From Apoda limacodes (taxonomy: Eukaryota; Arthropoda; Insecta; Lepidoptera; Limacodidae), in the NCBI GenBank assembly GCA_946406115.1, contig OX291553.1, positions 1,431,001 to 1,495,000 on the forward strand: a stretch of 64,000 bases of DNA. The letters are read 5' to 3'. Positions 33,046-45,384 of the stretch are shown here, piece by piece (the stretch's first letter is position 1; each line of letters starts with the position of its first letter). A model generated the notes under the pieces. That model was not told the origin of the DNA. It ran no database searches and saw only the letters and a list, made by a program, of their open reading frames with translations. A program made the position numbers and the translations under genes.

Positions 33046-35085
33046 ATATTTGTTTGACATTTTATTGTATTTGTTTGTTTTTGTTCTGACATTTTTATTG
33101 ATTTTTATTTATGTTTGTTTTTGTTTTGACATCTTTATTAACTACTAATTTTTTTTATAGTTTGTTTCTAATTTTGAGATTTTTAAATCTTTGACTGATT
33201 ATTTATTATATTTATATGTTTATTTTTAATCGTTGACATTTTATCTTAGAATATTTATCTTAGAAGTCTTTTTATTTTTCTTGTGTTATTTAAATGGGCT
33301 AATAGGCCTACCGGGGTCTTTTTTGGAAAGCTCCAAAATTTGGCAGAGTTCATTGAAACCCAATTTGTTAGTTCAACTGGAGCTGGTTAATTTTATCTGA
33401 GTAGATCTGAGGGCTGTCAAGAAAAGGGCTGATTTTTTGTAACTTTTTCAAAGGGCAGGAAACCTGTAACTTTAATTAAACGTATGCCTTTACTGTTACA
33501 ACGGGGTTTTCAATATGAATATGGCAGAATGTGATCACAGCTGAGGTGTTTCAATAGTAATTAGCTCGTTTAAAGGTACACTCATATTGTATATTATAAT
33601 CACAATAATTTTGTTATCTGTCTAAAACTAAAAAAGAAGGAAAAATATATAAAATATTAAAGTTGGCAAATAGCCGTCTCTCCTACACAGTGTGGGAGTG
33701 GGAGAGACGACATACATGTCTTTAAGGCCTTTTTTGGTTTTTTTGCGTAGTGTTTCTCTATCACAATTATTACAAAGCATAGGGGACATTATGCTTGATT
33801 CATAAAGCCACTTTAGGTGTGAAGACCACTTAATACAAGCTGTTTTATTTTTTTTCAATATTTCACCCTTATCTACTTTTTCTATGCCTTCTTACGACAT
33901 TATGTTTATAATCAATAACATACTCGTATCGTCTCGGCATCCTTAAAATAATTAAAATATTCGGTAGATACACAACGAAAACAAGTTTTGCAAGGGGTGG
34001 GATCACTCTTCATTTCGTGGGAGAAATCTCCTCATACAACTAAATAGTATTATATGGCACAGAGATAGAAAAATAAAATTCAAATAATTTAAGAACAAAC
34101 ACAACAATATATTAAAACTTCTTTCTTACCATATGGTGTCTTTGTTTTACTTGCAAAATTTACCAAAACCGCATTCACACAACATTTTGATCAAAAAAAA
34201 TTCGCGCCAATCCAATATTTCCTTCGTGAAACTTTACGCTTACGCGCAGGCCAACTAGCGGGCACTGATAAGTATTTCTGACAGCATCTATAAGTAAAGC
34301 ACAGTGAAAAATAGAGAATAATCAAAAAAAAGAAATCATGGCGTCTCTTTTAATATGATGCCATATCACCTCTTTTACCCTAATCACGCTGGGACAAAGT
34401 GGGGACTTTTGTTTTTTTTTTATTTTAGCTTTTTTGTTAATATTTTTTATTGTCAGGTCAGTAGCAATGGTTTATCTTACAACCTTGGCAATGATTTAAT
34501 ATAATTCGACGATAAAATTTAAGCTTTTACAGTTTAAATTAAACATTTACTTATATCTTACAAAATAATGTTGTTTCCCTTTTTATTCATATCTAATCAA
34601 ACCTTAGCTCAGTTTTGACTTTATTTACTGCATTATTGTAATTAAAGTACCCAGCACGTACCAGTGCATTTTGTTATGTATAATCTGTTTTCTCAGAATT
34701 GACTTCATACTCTTCCAACCACAAGCCCAATCTCCTTAAACCCAACCATTTAGTTTATATTAGAATTCTAACTTCCTCAAAGTTTGACGTCTTGTTGCAA
34801 GATATCTAGAACTAATAGCAAGTTTATCTGATGCAATAGTTAAGACATTTGGAGAAAGTTCTAAGGTAAGTTAGTTAGTTTTGAGCAAATTGAATGTATA
34901 TTAGGAGCCTCACTTTTCATATTATTTTCATGTACAGGTATAGATATGGAAGTATTAGCCGGGAATCGAGCCAACTAGGATCAATTATTTCAAAAATGAA
35001 ATTTAAAAAAATCAAACCGACTTCAAGACTGTAATTTGGTTAATTATTAACTAAAAAAGTTTAGTCACAACTTAAGGTATTATAA
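33046..35085. other. No recognisable gene
   Basis: T-rich low-complexity DNA at 33040-33290 with repeated TTTGTTTTTG and TGACATTTTTATT words, then anonymous AT-rich DNA. A 76-codon minus frame at 33628-33858 matches nothing known. Confidence 0.4.
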
Positions 35086-35089
35086 GCAG

Positions 35090-35300
35090 TTCAAGTCCTG
35101 TTCTGAGAGTACTAAATTTCTCAGCCTCATATTAAACTGTAACATGAACTGGAAACAGCGTATTAAATCACTTTGTGACAGATTGAGCAGTGCAACTTAT
35201 CCTTGAAAAAACTGAAAGCCAATTGTGTCTGGTGACATGCTAAGGCAGGAATATTTTGCCTACTTCCATTTTATAATGTCATACGGAAATGCACAGCCGA
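35090..35300 (+). mobile_element. LINE RT thumb scrap
   Basis: Words LSLILNCNMNWKQRIKSLCD and RLSSATYP are followed by RQEYFAYFHFIMSYGNAQ. They match the thumb of LINE reverse transcriptases (the GVTIDSNLNW...H and YFAYFHSIMSYG types). There is at least one frameshift. Confidence 0.65.
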
Positions 35301-35333
35301 AATGTTCACAAACACCGCGCGACATCAGCCAAG

Positions 35334-35385
35334 ATGTTATTGATCTTATTTTCCGCTGTCGTCCTTACTTGTGTGGCGACAACAA
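35334..35385 (+). CDS. Candidate first exon: signal peptide with splice donor
   Basis: ATG at 35334, with A at -3, opens 17 codons MLLILFSAVVLTCVATT. This is a short hydrophobic stretch with small residues at its end, much like a secretory signal peptide. It is followed at once by a strong donor (ACAACAA/GTAAGTA; GT at 35386-35387). Many insect secreted proteins have a first coding exon of exactly this type. Against it, the exon lies right after an RT scrap and no second exon is recognised in the window. It may be chance. It leaves phase 1. Confidence 0.3.
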
Positions 35386-35887
35386 GTAAGTACGTATTTG
35401 TTTTACAAGTTAGTCAAATCAAAAATTACTATAAAAAAACTTAAAGAAAGAAAAATTGAGAGAGAACTAAATACCCACCTTACAAAATTTGGTCGTGTAA
35501 ACATTAAGACAACATTTTAGTCACAACTTAAGGTTGGACCGTTTTGGTTCACGTGTTTCAGACGCGAAGTAGGTGGAAATTATAAAACGTATAATAATCA
35601 AATAGACGTCATGTAACTTATAAAAAATGTAACATATCATTGACATAACCTTTATACGGATGCTTTGATGTCAAAAGCGCAGTTCACCAAACGTCATCAA
35701 TAAATACAAAAAAGTGGATGGGGCTGTGGAGGGTGGGGGTGACACGATCGTTGGTTTAACGTGAAACGTCTATGCATCTTATACGTCTAGGTAACATCCG
35801 GACGTTAGTTCGCGTGACCCACTACTTCATATGAATTTATATAGAGTGCTAAAGAATACAAGCGACCGGGTCACCTGCAGCCATGCC

Positions 35888-38372
35888 TACTGGTACAAAT
35901 ACAAATACAAATATCCTTTATTGAACAAAACAAAAACACAAACTTATTGAAAAAATAACATTAAAAAACACGTACAACAGGCGATCTTACCGCCAGATGG
36001 CGATTTCTACCAGATAACCTATGTTGTTATTGATATACAAATTTAAAAGATTGGAATGGTAGGGTGTGCAAAATTGTACAAAAACTGAAATAAAGATATA
36101 AGTAACATAGAATAAGAATTGTATAAATTTCCAAATAAATAAATAACTACAAAATACATAAATACCCATAAGGGTGTATAAACATAAAATATAAAATACA
36201 TAAATTCCTTACATAAAATACAAAATACATAAATTCCTTACATAAAAATACATAAACTACACATAAATAAAACAATCATAACTTAAATATTTAAGTGTCT
36301 ACATCAGAAGAACAGAGGGAGCAAAACAACAAGGTTATGCGAGATTTAAAAAATGCTTTTTCACTTGTGCTTTGAAGGTTGTAAGTGATTGTGCTTTTCG
36401 GATATCTACTGGGAGAGATTTCCACAATCACACTGCTTGTACGGTGAAGGAATCATCGTAAAATTTTGAGTTGTGACTCGATGTATTAAGTAATAAATTA
36501 GACGAGGAACGCAAAGAGGCATAGTAACCAAAACGCTCTTTTAGATAAGAAGGGTAGCTAGGATTGAACAGCACACAGTAAAGAAGTGAAAGAATATGAG
36601 CATTCCAGCGAAAGCGAATTGGGAGCCACTTGGACGCGGAAATTGGAAATATGGTCATATTTGCGTAATCCAAATATAAACCGAATACAGAGATTTTGAA
36701 GTCGCTCAAGTTTGTTTAATTGGTCTTCAGTTAAATCAGGATAGCTAGCATCGGCGTAATTGAGTATGGGAAGCAAAAGAGAGTGTGCAAGAACAATTTT
36801 AGTGTCCGTAAGTAGGAAATTTTGCAGCCTTCTTAGGGAACCTACAGCGGAAAACATTTCCCTACTGACCTCGGCTATCTGTAAAGTCCAAGACATACTA
36901 CTATCTATAATAATACCTAGATTCTTAACCTGGTCATTATAAGGTATAAGTACATTTTCTACACAAACTTTTGGGAGACTAACCCAGTTTATTCTAGACA
37001 TAAACCTTGGTTTGCCTAGTATTATGGCCTGGGTTTTTGCTGGGTTTATTTTTATTCCAAAGGCCTTGCTCCATTCTGAAATTCTAAGGAGATCAGAGTT
37101 TATCAAACCTATCGTTTGAAATAAATCATCAAAGTTGTTTGATTATAGACCTGGAGATCGTCTGCATAAATGTGGTGGAGAGAAGAAAGTTGGTGAGTAA
37201 TTGAATTAATAAAAATCGCAAATAAGAGAGGACATAAAACGCCACCTTGCGGAACACCGACAACTATGTGGCACCAATCTGAAAAACTGTTATCGAATTT
37301 GATACTTTGCCTACGTCCACGAAAGTAGCTTTGAAACATGCAACTACCGTTGGAGATATGTTAAGAGAACGCAATAACTCCAACAACACATCAAAATCGA
37401 CAGTATTAAATCCATTACTAAAATCAAGTAACGTTAATACTGTGAGCTGTTTATTGTCCATTCCCATGCGAATATCATCCGTGATTTTAACTAGAGCCGT
37501 AACAGTACTATGTCCTGCACGAAATGCTGATTGAAGAGGATTTAATAGGTTATTTCGTGTCAAGAACAGGTTTAGTTGTTTTTGGACAAGACGCTCAAGG
37601 ACTTTGGATAAAAAAGGAAGAATAGAAATAGGACGAAAATCAGAAAGACTAGAAGGATTCAATTTTTTTGGCAAATGAATTATGTGAGCGTCCTTCCATG
37701 CCATACGAAATGTATAAGAGGAAATAGAATGATTAAGGATTTTTGCAATTGTAGGACAGATAATATCAATTATATAATTTATCATGTTACGGCTTATATC
37801 GTCGTTACCAACTCCATTGGAAGTAATGGCGAGAACGTTCTTCTTAACATCACAATCGGTGAATTGTGTAAAAGTAAAAGGAGAGAAATCAGGAGTTGGT
37901 AGTGAGGAAAGATTATTTAAAGTATTGGTTTTAGCAATACCATCAAAGATAGAACAGGAGATTAACATTGATGTTTGGCGGAAGTGAATTCTGAGATGAT
38001 TTTCCAACTCCTATTGATTTTAGAAATTTCTATACCTTACACGAATTTTCATTTTCAACTGATTTGTGAATGTGGCGTCGCTGCGCGTCTCTACACATTG
38101 TATTGCAGCGATTCCGTAAAAGTCTATAGTTTTCTAGATTGGCATCAATAGGATTTCTTTTATATTTGGATTTAGCATTGTTTTTCTTAGCCATCAGTGC
38201 TTTGATTTCTTCTGTTAACCAGGGAGCAGGAAGATGTTTTACTCTGACTGGTCGGATAGGTGCATGCACATCATAAAGTTCAGTTAACATAGAGTTCAAA
38301 AGCATAATTTTTTCATCAACTGTACTCCATATAAAGGGCGTGTGGCTTGCAGGCGACCTGGACGTTTGCATT
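35888..38372 (-). mobile_element. LINE with most of the reverse transcriptase
   Basis: On the minus strand: 38030-38371 is the linker between endonuclease and RT (HLPAPWLTEEIKALMAKKNN). 37264-38007 holds RT fingers and palm (WKDAHIIHLPKKLNPSSLSD, FRPISILPFLSKVLERLVQK, SAFRAGHSTVTALVKITDDI, LTLLDFSNGFNTVDFD). 37109-37339 holds GVPQGGVLCPLLFAIFINS and the catalytic HHIYADDLQVY. 36558-37106 is the thumb (NPAKTQAIILGKPR, VKNLGIIIDSSMSW). 36428-36709 is the C-terminus. Frameshifts near 38015, 37330, 37107 and 36600 separate the frames. It ends with AATAAAGGATATTTGTATTT and GTATTTG repeats at 35890-35915. The endonuclease and ORF1 are absent. Confidence 0.88.
36177..36262. repeat. Short tandem repeat in LINE 3' UTR
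   Basis: Two to three copies of a unit containing AAATACATAAATTCCTTACA, inside the 3' UTR of the LINE at 35888-38372. Confidence 0.8.
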
Positions 38373-38518
38373 GTTTAGCACTCCATTTTAATTCATACGG
38401 CGAGGTTACAGACTCTACTGCCGAACTAAAGACTTTTCACGTCAAAATCTAATTTCTAATTGAATCACCGTTTTACATTGAGATATTGGATTATAAATAT
38501 TTCAAAATATTTATATTG

Positions 38519-38755
38519 TTCAAGCTGCAACACTATTTAACACCGGCAACACTATCATCGCAGGACTAACCCCGTTTTGTTTTGTTTATTTTTCCTTTGT
38601 TGAAAATTTTAACGATTTAACGGTTACTATCTTTTTCACAAGCCCAAAAAACGCAATTAAAATATATTTATTTTTCTTCAATAAAACGAATAATATAAGC
38701 AGCAGTATTATTTTGTGTAACAAATTATTTTCTACATACGCGGGTAACACCTTTA
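38519..38755 (+). repeat. Dispersed repeat, copy 1
   Basis: Shares long blocks with 46364-46560 in the same orientation: TCAAGCTGCAACA, ACTATNATCGCNGGACTANC, AAATTTTAACGATT and ACTATCTTT(T/C)TCACAAGC. No coding frame. It might be an LTR or MITE; no ends are clear. Confidence 0.75.
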
Positions 38756-39320
38756 ACATTTGTAGACCTTCAGAGACAAATTTTACAAGAACCAAAATCG
38801 CATCAAAAAAATGAAACTATTTGGTACTACCGTCCAAACACAAGAAAAGGATTAGCGGATCAAAATTAAGACATCGCATCACTGTTTTATTTCTAATTCT
38901 AGTGATTTGGTGAATAATTACTTGATTTAACATTCGTGGAGCTTTTGAAGTGAACTTCACATCCGCCGCATCAATCATTACCCAGCTTCATATTTCACGC
39001 CTTAAAAGTAAGTTCTCTTGTTTTTACATACCACCAAAAATTCTGATGTATGTACGGTCATTTGCAATAGTCCATACATAGTGTAAAGGTTAAAATTGCA
39101 TGAAGTTATTCTGTGAATCTCGCACTCACACATTAACATTATCAGAACTGTCAATAATATTAACTTTAAATCGACAAAATTAGGTTTAGTTTTCTTTATA
39201 CTAACCAGTTTATTTAAACCGTTCTTCCATCTTTTGGTTTCTTAACCTAGCAAATTAATATGGTGTAAACTGCAGTGTTGTTTTACATAAGTATTGTTTA
39301 TTTCGCATTCAATGTTATCT
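38756..39320. other. No recognisable gene
   Basis: Anonymous. A donor-like CTTAAAAGTAAGTTC occurs at about 39001 without an open frame before it. Confidence 0.4.
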
Positions 39321-39402
39321 GCCCTGTGGTGTAGTGGTAGTGTAGGTAAGCGTTGCGACTTAAACCGGCGAGCCTATGGTTCAAATCACGCTATTTCCGT
39401 TT
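39321..39402 (+). repeat. tRNA-like sequence, probable SINE head
   Basis: TGGTGTAGTGG at 39327-39337 fits the RNA polymerase III A box, and GGTTCAAATCA at 39378-39388 fits the B box in all but the last base. The spacing of 51 bases is as in tRNA genes. I cannot fold a full cloverleaf with confidence, so a SINE head or tRNA pseudogene is likelier than a working tRNA. Confidence 0.55.
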
Positions 39403-39778
39403 TGAGTATTTTTGTTAGGAATAACTTTTTTTTTTATGTTTTGACATCTAGTTCTCTCTGAAAAGGACCAGTTGGTATGAGAACTTTTTGTTTTGTTTGC
39501 AAGAATTAAAACACTGGCAATCAAATAAAAATGGTTTTAATTAAAATTTTATAAATCATAAATAATGTTTTTGATAAAAGTATCTTTTTTCTATATATAT
39601 ATTTCCTATGGTTGTAGCTTAAGTATTCGTTTTCGTAATGAAAAAAAAATTGAAACTTAAACATAAGATTAAAAAAAATACAAGTCACCATTCATTCGGT
39701 AACGCTGGTATATTTTCAAAAACAACAAAGTAAAAAAAAAATGTTATGTCTTAGATATATTGAAATGTAAAAAAATTT

Positions 39779-40144
39779 TCGTACCCAAAGGGTAATTAGT
39801 GGAACCCTATTACTAAGGCTCCGGCTGTATCTCATGAACCATGATAGACAGACAGTTGAAATTTTCACAGAAGATATATTTCTGTTGCCGCTATAACATA
39901 TATAAAATAAATATTTAAGGAGGCTCCCATACAACAAACGTGATTTTTTTGCTCGATATTGATAACGGTAACAGGTAGACGCTTAAAATATTTACAGAAT
40001 ATTTAGTTATATAGTTACTTTAAAAATAAATAATTAAATTAAAATAAAACAAAAATTTAAGGGCCCCCGATACAACAAACGTGATTTTTTTGCCGTTTTT
40101 ATAGATAATGGTACGGAACCCTTCGTGCGCGAGTCCGACTCGCC
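39779..40144 (-). mobile_element. MITE-like GGGTTCCGTAC element, copy 3
   Basis: Reverse orientation: GTACCCAAAGGGTAATTAGT at the left and GGTACGGAACCCTTCGTGCG followed by CGAGTCCGACTCG at the right. The interior AGGAGGCTCCCATACAACAA matches copies 1 and 4. Confidence 0.9.
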
Positions 40145-40149
40145 TATTT

Positions 40150-40760
40150 AATATAACCTCCATTATTTTCAATTACAGCAAGCAAACGCCGCCGCATAGA
40201 TCCGACTATATAAGAACAGATCTGTTCCTCTAATATTGTCCCAAATTTCTACACAGTGAGCCCTAATGACTCTGTAGTTCTTTCATTTCGCATGTCCTAT
40301 CTTTGCACCATCAAACCCTATAGGTTTTCTATGGACCAGCCGCATTCATCCACCCCCACATATTAAGTGATATCCGTCTAGATTCCATATTAGGAACAAC
40401 ATTTTGTTCTGCATAACAGGTTCCATTTCTGCGCCACAAATAAACCCTCCCGTTTTCAGATCATTCAAATGACTTCTCATCGGTGAATAAGGTGTGCTCC
40501 CAGTCAAAATCTAAATACTCCCTTGCAAACAACAATCTATTTTGTTTATAGATATTAGTTAAAAATGGTTTTTTAGCTGGCTTTGTATGATGCAATCCTT
40601 CAATATGCAGAGCTCGACGAATAGTGTGTGTTAAACATGTTCCCAAACACAGCAGTCGGTATGAAACCATTGTTCCACCATAAATCTTCTTTAAATCGCA
40701 TCAATGTGCCGCGAGAGACCCAACGCTTTACGGTAATCCACTAAAAACCAAAGTGCCTGA
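40150..40760 (-). pseudogene. Tc1-type transposase remnant
   Basis: Minus strand: TVKRWVSRGTLMRFK, then HTIRRALHIEGLHHTKPAKK, then LDFDWEHTLFTDEKSFE (first catalytic aspartate), then in frame after a stop SENGRVYLWRRNGT and AEQNVVPNMESRRISLN. The second half, with the other two catalytic residues, is unrecognisable. It is a separate, older relative of the transposase at 25496-26611. Confidence 0.75.
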
Positions 40761-41450
40761 TTAAAATAAACATTTTTCAAACTACTGAATTATATTTTAA
40801 TTTTTTTTTTAGATATTTTATTACAATGAATTTTGGCCTGTATGTTATTTTTAGCAAAGAAATTTAATAAAAACACTAAACAAACTTAATAGCTAAATAA
40901 AAACTCCAAACAACATTGTCAGCACATACCCCCAGAAAGAAATCGGCAACGAACGACAAAAATAATATGTCTACCTACGTAGCATCCGCATCTAACTTAA
41001 TAGCTATTAGAAAATTGGTCTAAGCTTTTAACTGAACACAATATTCATAATTCATAAGAAAGGCATAAGGTGAGATTCGAATCCACAACCTACATTGCTC
41101 TCGAAACACGTATTAAGATCTGATACGTCTATCCACTAGGCTACGGATACGATAACTTTTGTTGTGAAATTATTATATCTAATATTAAATGAAACTGATA
41201 TTACTCAGGTCCTACAAGACATATTACTTTATTTCTTTAAGTGCGTGAGTGACTACGCCTTGCCATTCTATTTTGTTTTGAAACTCTATATGCAGTTTTG
41301 CAAATGAGTGTACAAACCACCATACATACATCAGAAACCGCTAAGATTCGAGAGAAATCTCCGTACAGACCAGTTGCCAACGATCAAAACAATTCGCAAT
41401 TACTTCGAGACTTAGTTAAAAAACGTGACATCATAAAAGGCAGATAAACT
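40761..41450. other. Gene-poor stretch around a tRNA-like sequence
   Basis: Apart from the tRNA-like block at 41065-41150, I see no element or frame here. Confidence 0.4.
41065..41150 (-). repeat. tRNA-like sequence, probable SINE head
   Basis: On the minus strand the A box TAGCCTAGTGG (41133-41143) fits the polymerase III consensus exactly. The B box lies at 41072-41084 (GGATTCGAATCTC). Spacing is normal for tRNA. It is probably a SINE or tRNA pseudogene in reverse orientation. Confidence 0.6.
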
Positions 41451-41451
41451 A

Positions 41452-43560
41452 AGTTTTTTTTCTGAACTGTCAATGCAGTTGGCTGTTGCAGCCATTACTG
41501 CTTCACTGGGCTTTTTAGGGCGAGAATCTAAAAGAGCATCAGCCCAAATAGTGCCCAACGCTCAAGGGCTCCCCGCGGGGGGAGCCTCCGCTTAGGTTGT
41601 CGCTCTCGGGGACATCCCTTCGACCGCCGTGTGTCTCGAACCCGAATGTGAGTCAGCGCCAGGAGGGGAGTTACCCGTTACGCGGGTGCGGTTGCGATTG
41701 AGTGGGGGCGAGAAGCACCCTGGCACTCTTTGATACCTTGTGTATCCTTGCCGGCGCTGACTAACCCGGGGACGTCGGCGTCGTGTTAGGGGGAGGTCCT
41801 ATTGGGGGAGGTCGTAGAGACTAATCTCGCTATCCGGACAGCAAGATCGTCATCTGGGGCAGTGAGTACGAGCCTAGGCCACTAACGATAGTTTTACGAC
41901 TAGGCCGAGATCGGTCGGGGGGATGATACTTTGTGGATTGAACAATTAATCGATTCGGGTGATTTTGTGTACGCTCAAAAATGATTCGTGGGGAGCTTAA
42001 AGTCCATGTGTAGGTGCGCATTGTGGACGTACCAGGAGGCTCCGGAGGCCGGTCTGAGAAAGTGGTTTTGGAGGGTCTGGAGTTTGTGGAGATTGCGTTT
42101 AGACAACGCATAAACGACGCTAGTAGCTGGAAGCTAGAAGTATGCTAGTATGGGGCGGATGCAAGTGGTGTAAAGAGTCAGCTTATTTTTTAGCGAAACC
42201 TTACTGTACTTGCCTATCATGGCATATAAACGACCGAGGACAAAAGTGGCTCGGTCTCTAACTATTTTGGTGTGAGCGCGGAAGTTCAAATGCCTATCCA
42301 AGGTCTCGCCGAGATATTTGGTCTTCTTTTGCCAAGGAATGGCACGACCGAAGAGTGAGAGGGGAGATGGCCGCGGAGGGCGGCCTGAGTTAAAGAGAAC
42401 GGCAGAGCTTTTGTCGGGATTCTATTCGATTTTCATTTCCGAAACCATTCGCCTAGGGCGGTAATAGCAGGTTGGAGTCTTTTATTGATTCGACTCACTT
42501 GCGTATTGGTGGTATAAATAGCGGCATTGTCCACGAAGAGGGCTTATTGGGTACCTTTTAAGTGATGTCATATGTGTACAGAAGGTACAAGATAGGGGCG
42601 AGCACGGACCCTTGTGGGAGTCCTGCCTCTATGGGACGGCGGGAAGAAAGAGAGTGCCTTCAACTTTATAGCGAAAGCTACGGTTCAACAAGTAGTCTCG
42701 TATGATGAGCACCAGACGATCTGGCAACTGAAAGTTATACAGTTTATAAATTAAACCGTTGTGCCAGACTTTGTCGAAGGCTTTCGCTACATCGAAGAAG
42801 ACAGCGCCCGTGTGGCGGGGCTTACCTAATACATTGAGAATATGTTCCGTGATGCGGAGGACTTGGTGGACGCATGAGTGTTTGGCGCGGAGCCAAACTG
42901 CTCGTCGATAAAGATGCCTCTAGAGACTATAGCGTTCCGTAGGCGAGCGAGGAGGAGGCGTTCCTAAAGTTTACCAAGGGCCTTTAGTAAACTTATAGGG
43001 CGGCATGTGTGCTAGCACATGAAGCTTGGATGCTAGAAGCAAGGCAATTCGCTTTTTCGACGTCATCGAACGCGGGAACGTTGTTGGGACGAGTTAACGG
43101 AGAGAGAGAGTAAGCGGTGTCTGATTTCAAAGCTCTGGCTAGGTGCCAATACGCTTGATGAGAAGGAGAAATGTTCTCCATAAGATCACCGAAACGTTGG
43201 GCGCAAAGCTCAGCTACAGCGGTGTAAGTCGTTGAAGCGAGCTTTGTTTTTGGTAGTGGGAGCGCGACCGTGTCTGCGGCGAGCCGCGTTACGCTCAGTC
43301 ATTAGCGACCTGATGTGCTGAGGCAGGATTAGGTGGTGGTAATCACCAACCGGCACTTGTCTTGAGCACTCACCAACGGTGGCGGTCAGGTGGCCAGTGA
43401 GTGAGTCGATAGCAACGTTTAAATCGGTCACGGAAGAGATTATATTGGGCACGCGATCTAGAAGTGGCGAGCTGGGGTTTTCAAGCATTTGACCAAATGT
43501 ATCCCAGATCGTCACGGTTCTAGTGTTGGGAGGAGTGAACTATAACTAAGTAAGACAATC
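41452..43560 (-). mobile_element. Jockey-type LINE, 5'-truncated and worn
   Basis: On the minus strand: 43210-43515 is the linker before RT (IRSLMTERNAARRRHGRAPT). RT fingers and palm are too decayed to read cleanly, but AGLPQGSVLAPILYLLYTYD is clear at about 42580-42640. The C-terminus at 41830-42111 reads RTQNHPNRLIVQSTKYHPPD. The latter is the ending (HPNPL...Y.PP) known from Jockey elements. The 3' UTR (41452-41830) ends in an A-tail (T-run at 41453-41461). A twin of its 3' UTR is at 19408-19690. Confidence 0.82.
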
Positions 43561-44402
43561 ACATTAATCATCTAAGAGCGATACGCAGTTAAGCGGTCAA
43601 AAACGCGTTGATTTAAAGGCATACAGGGAGCTGCCATCTTGTTTACTGAGTTTAGTGACCATGTCACCTATCCGGACCTTAAAGGTTGAATCAGTGGACC
43701 GTGCCGTGAACTATAATAATATTTATTATCCCAAACGTCCCATTAGCCTTTTTATATAAAAAAAAATACCTTTTAAAAAAATATTCTGCTTAGCAAATAC
43801 TCGTCTATACCTTCCGTAACTGGAGCACCACTTTCGTATTAGGAGCCTCAAAATGCACTTACACAATTAAACATATCAGAAATGCATTTCTTCGCCACCT
43901 TATTTTATAACGAACGCAAACCGAGCATTCCACACATTCACCCACACAGCGAACACACAACACTCACTCACTCACTCCCCATTCCACCAGCGTGTCACTG
44001 CTCATATTTAACCATTTTTGTTGGGGCGCGCTACATTGAAACTTAGTTGTTCACGTCAGGCCCAAGTCACTCAATTTATTTTTAATACCACGTACTAACA
44101 TTATCAAAATGTAACGATTACATAGGGAATAATAAGGAACCCCAACATTGGATAAGTGTATACATATATATTATACTGAATCGTTAGCAATAGCTCTGCC
44201 TTTTTTTTCACATTAAATTTTTTTTTGTTTTTACATGTTATTTTGTCAAGCCATCTTGTTCTACTTTTTTTCAAAATTCGCTTTGCTTCGCTTCCAATTT
44301 TAACGCTTTATTTGAAAAACGAACACCAGATCCATAGCGAAATAACTACTTATAGTAAGGGAACTTCTTTGTCTCGGCGCAAAGAGCGGCCAGACACTAA
44401 AA
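43561..44402. other. No recognisable gene
   Basis: Includes a CACTCACTCACTCACTC stretch at about 43960 and AT-rich DNA. A 97-codon frame at 44225-44518 only reads into the following MITE. Confidence 0.4.
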
Positions 44403-44827
44403 ATCGTTCAAGTTGGACTCGCGCACGAAGGGTTCCGTACCAATATCTAAAAAAACGACAAAAAAATCACGTTTGTTATATGGGAGCCCCCTTAAATATT
44501 TATTTTATTTTAATTTAATTATTTATTTTTAAAGTGACTAACTAAATATTCTGTGAATATTTTAAGCGTCCGCCTGTTGCCGTTATCAATATCGAGCAAA
44601 ATCGAGCAAAAAAAATCATGTTTGTTGTATGGGAGCCTCCTTAAATATTTATTTTATTCTATTTTTTAGTATTTGTTGTTATAGCGGCAACAGAAATACA
44701 TCTTCTGAGAAAATTTCAACTGTCTTACTATCACGGTTCATGACATACAGCCTGGTGACAGACGGACGGACAGCGGAGTCTTAGTAATAGGGTTCCGCTA
44801 ATTACCCTTTGGGTACGGAACTCTAAA
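44403..44827 (+). mobile_element. MITE-like GGGTTCCGTAC element, copy 4
   Basis: Starts with TTCAAGTTGGACTCGCGCAC then GAAGGGTTCCGTACCAAT and ends TTGGGTACGGAACTCTAAA. The interior matches copies 1 and 3. Confidence 0.92.
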
Positions 44828-44969
44828 AATGTGTCAGAGTTATCACAAAAAAAAAGTACATACATTAGTTGGCTACGCTATTCAAAGTTAAGCAACGTCA
44901 GGCTTGGTTAGTAATTGTACCGGTTAGTGCCACACTTTTTGTTTGTGTTTGTAAATAACGTAAATAGTA

Positions 44970-45230
44970 CAATCCAATGGCCCTTGAGTCTCTACAGCAA
45001 ATGGCACAATCTCATAGTTTGCAAGTAATGACTCATATATGCGCCGTTTGCGAGACTCTGCTATTTTGGCTACCCCTCCAGCTCTATGTTTGGTTCAAGG
45101 AAAATGAGACGGAGCCAGGGCATCGACGCAAATTGCATCCCATACTAAAGCCCGCGTCTCCTCAACGAAGGAATCAACGATAAACCGTCCGGTCTCTTTC
45201 CATCGTCACGATTCACGCCAAGAGGCTCTA
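44970..45230 (-). mobile_element. Scrap of the R2-like-endonuclease LINE
   Basis: Minus strand: DGKRPDGLSLIPS near 45180, RGLVWDAICVDALAPSHFP, then HRAGGVAK and NYEIVPFAVETQGP near 44985. It matches the C-terminal region of the element at 31430-32745. The 68-codon plus frame at 44977-45183 is its shadow. Confidence 0.75.
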
Positions 45231-45384
45231 AAATACAGGGAACATTGATAGTGGAAAGAAGCAAAGTTACTAATATGTAAATTATCTGATTTAAAAACAA
45301 AGAACACATAGAAAAACAAAATAATCATTAATCAGGTAGGTAATAGTAGACCTCTAAACTAAATAGTAATATTACATTTTCTTT

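Noticed and set aside
39000..39015. Splice donor-like AAAAGTAAGT
   Set aside because: No open frame before it; a single site proves nothing.
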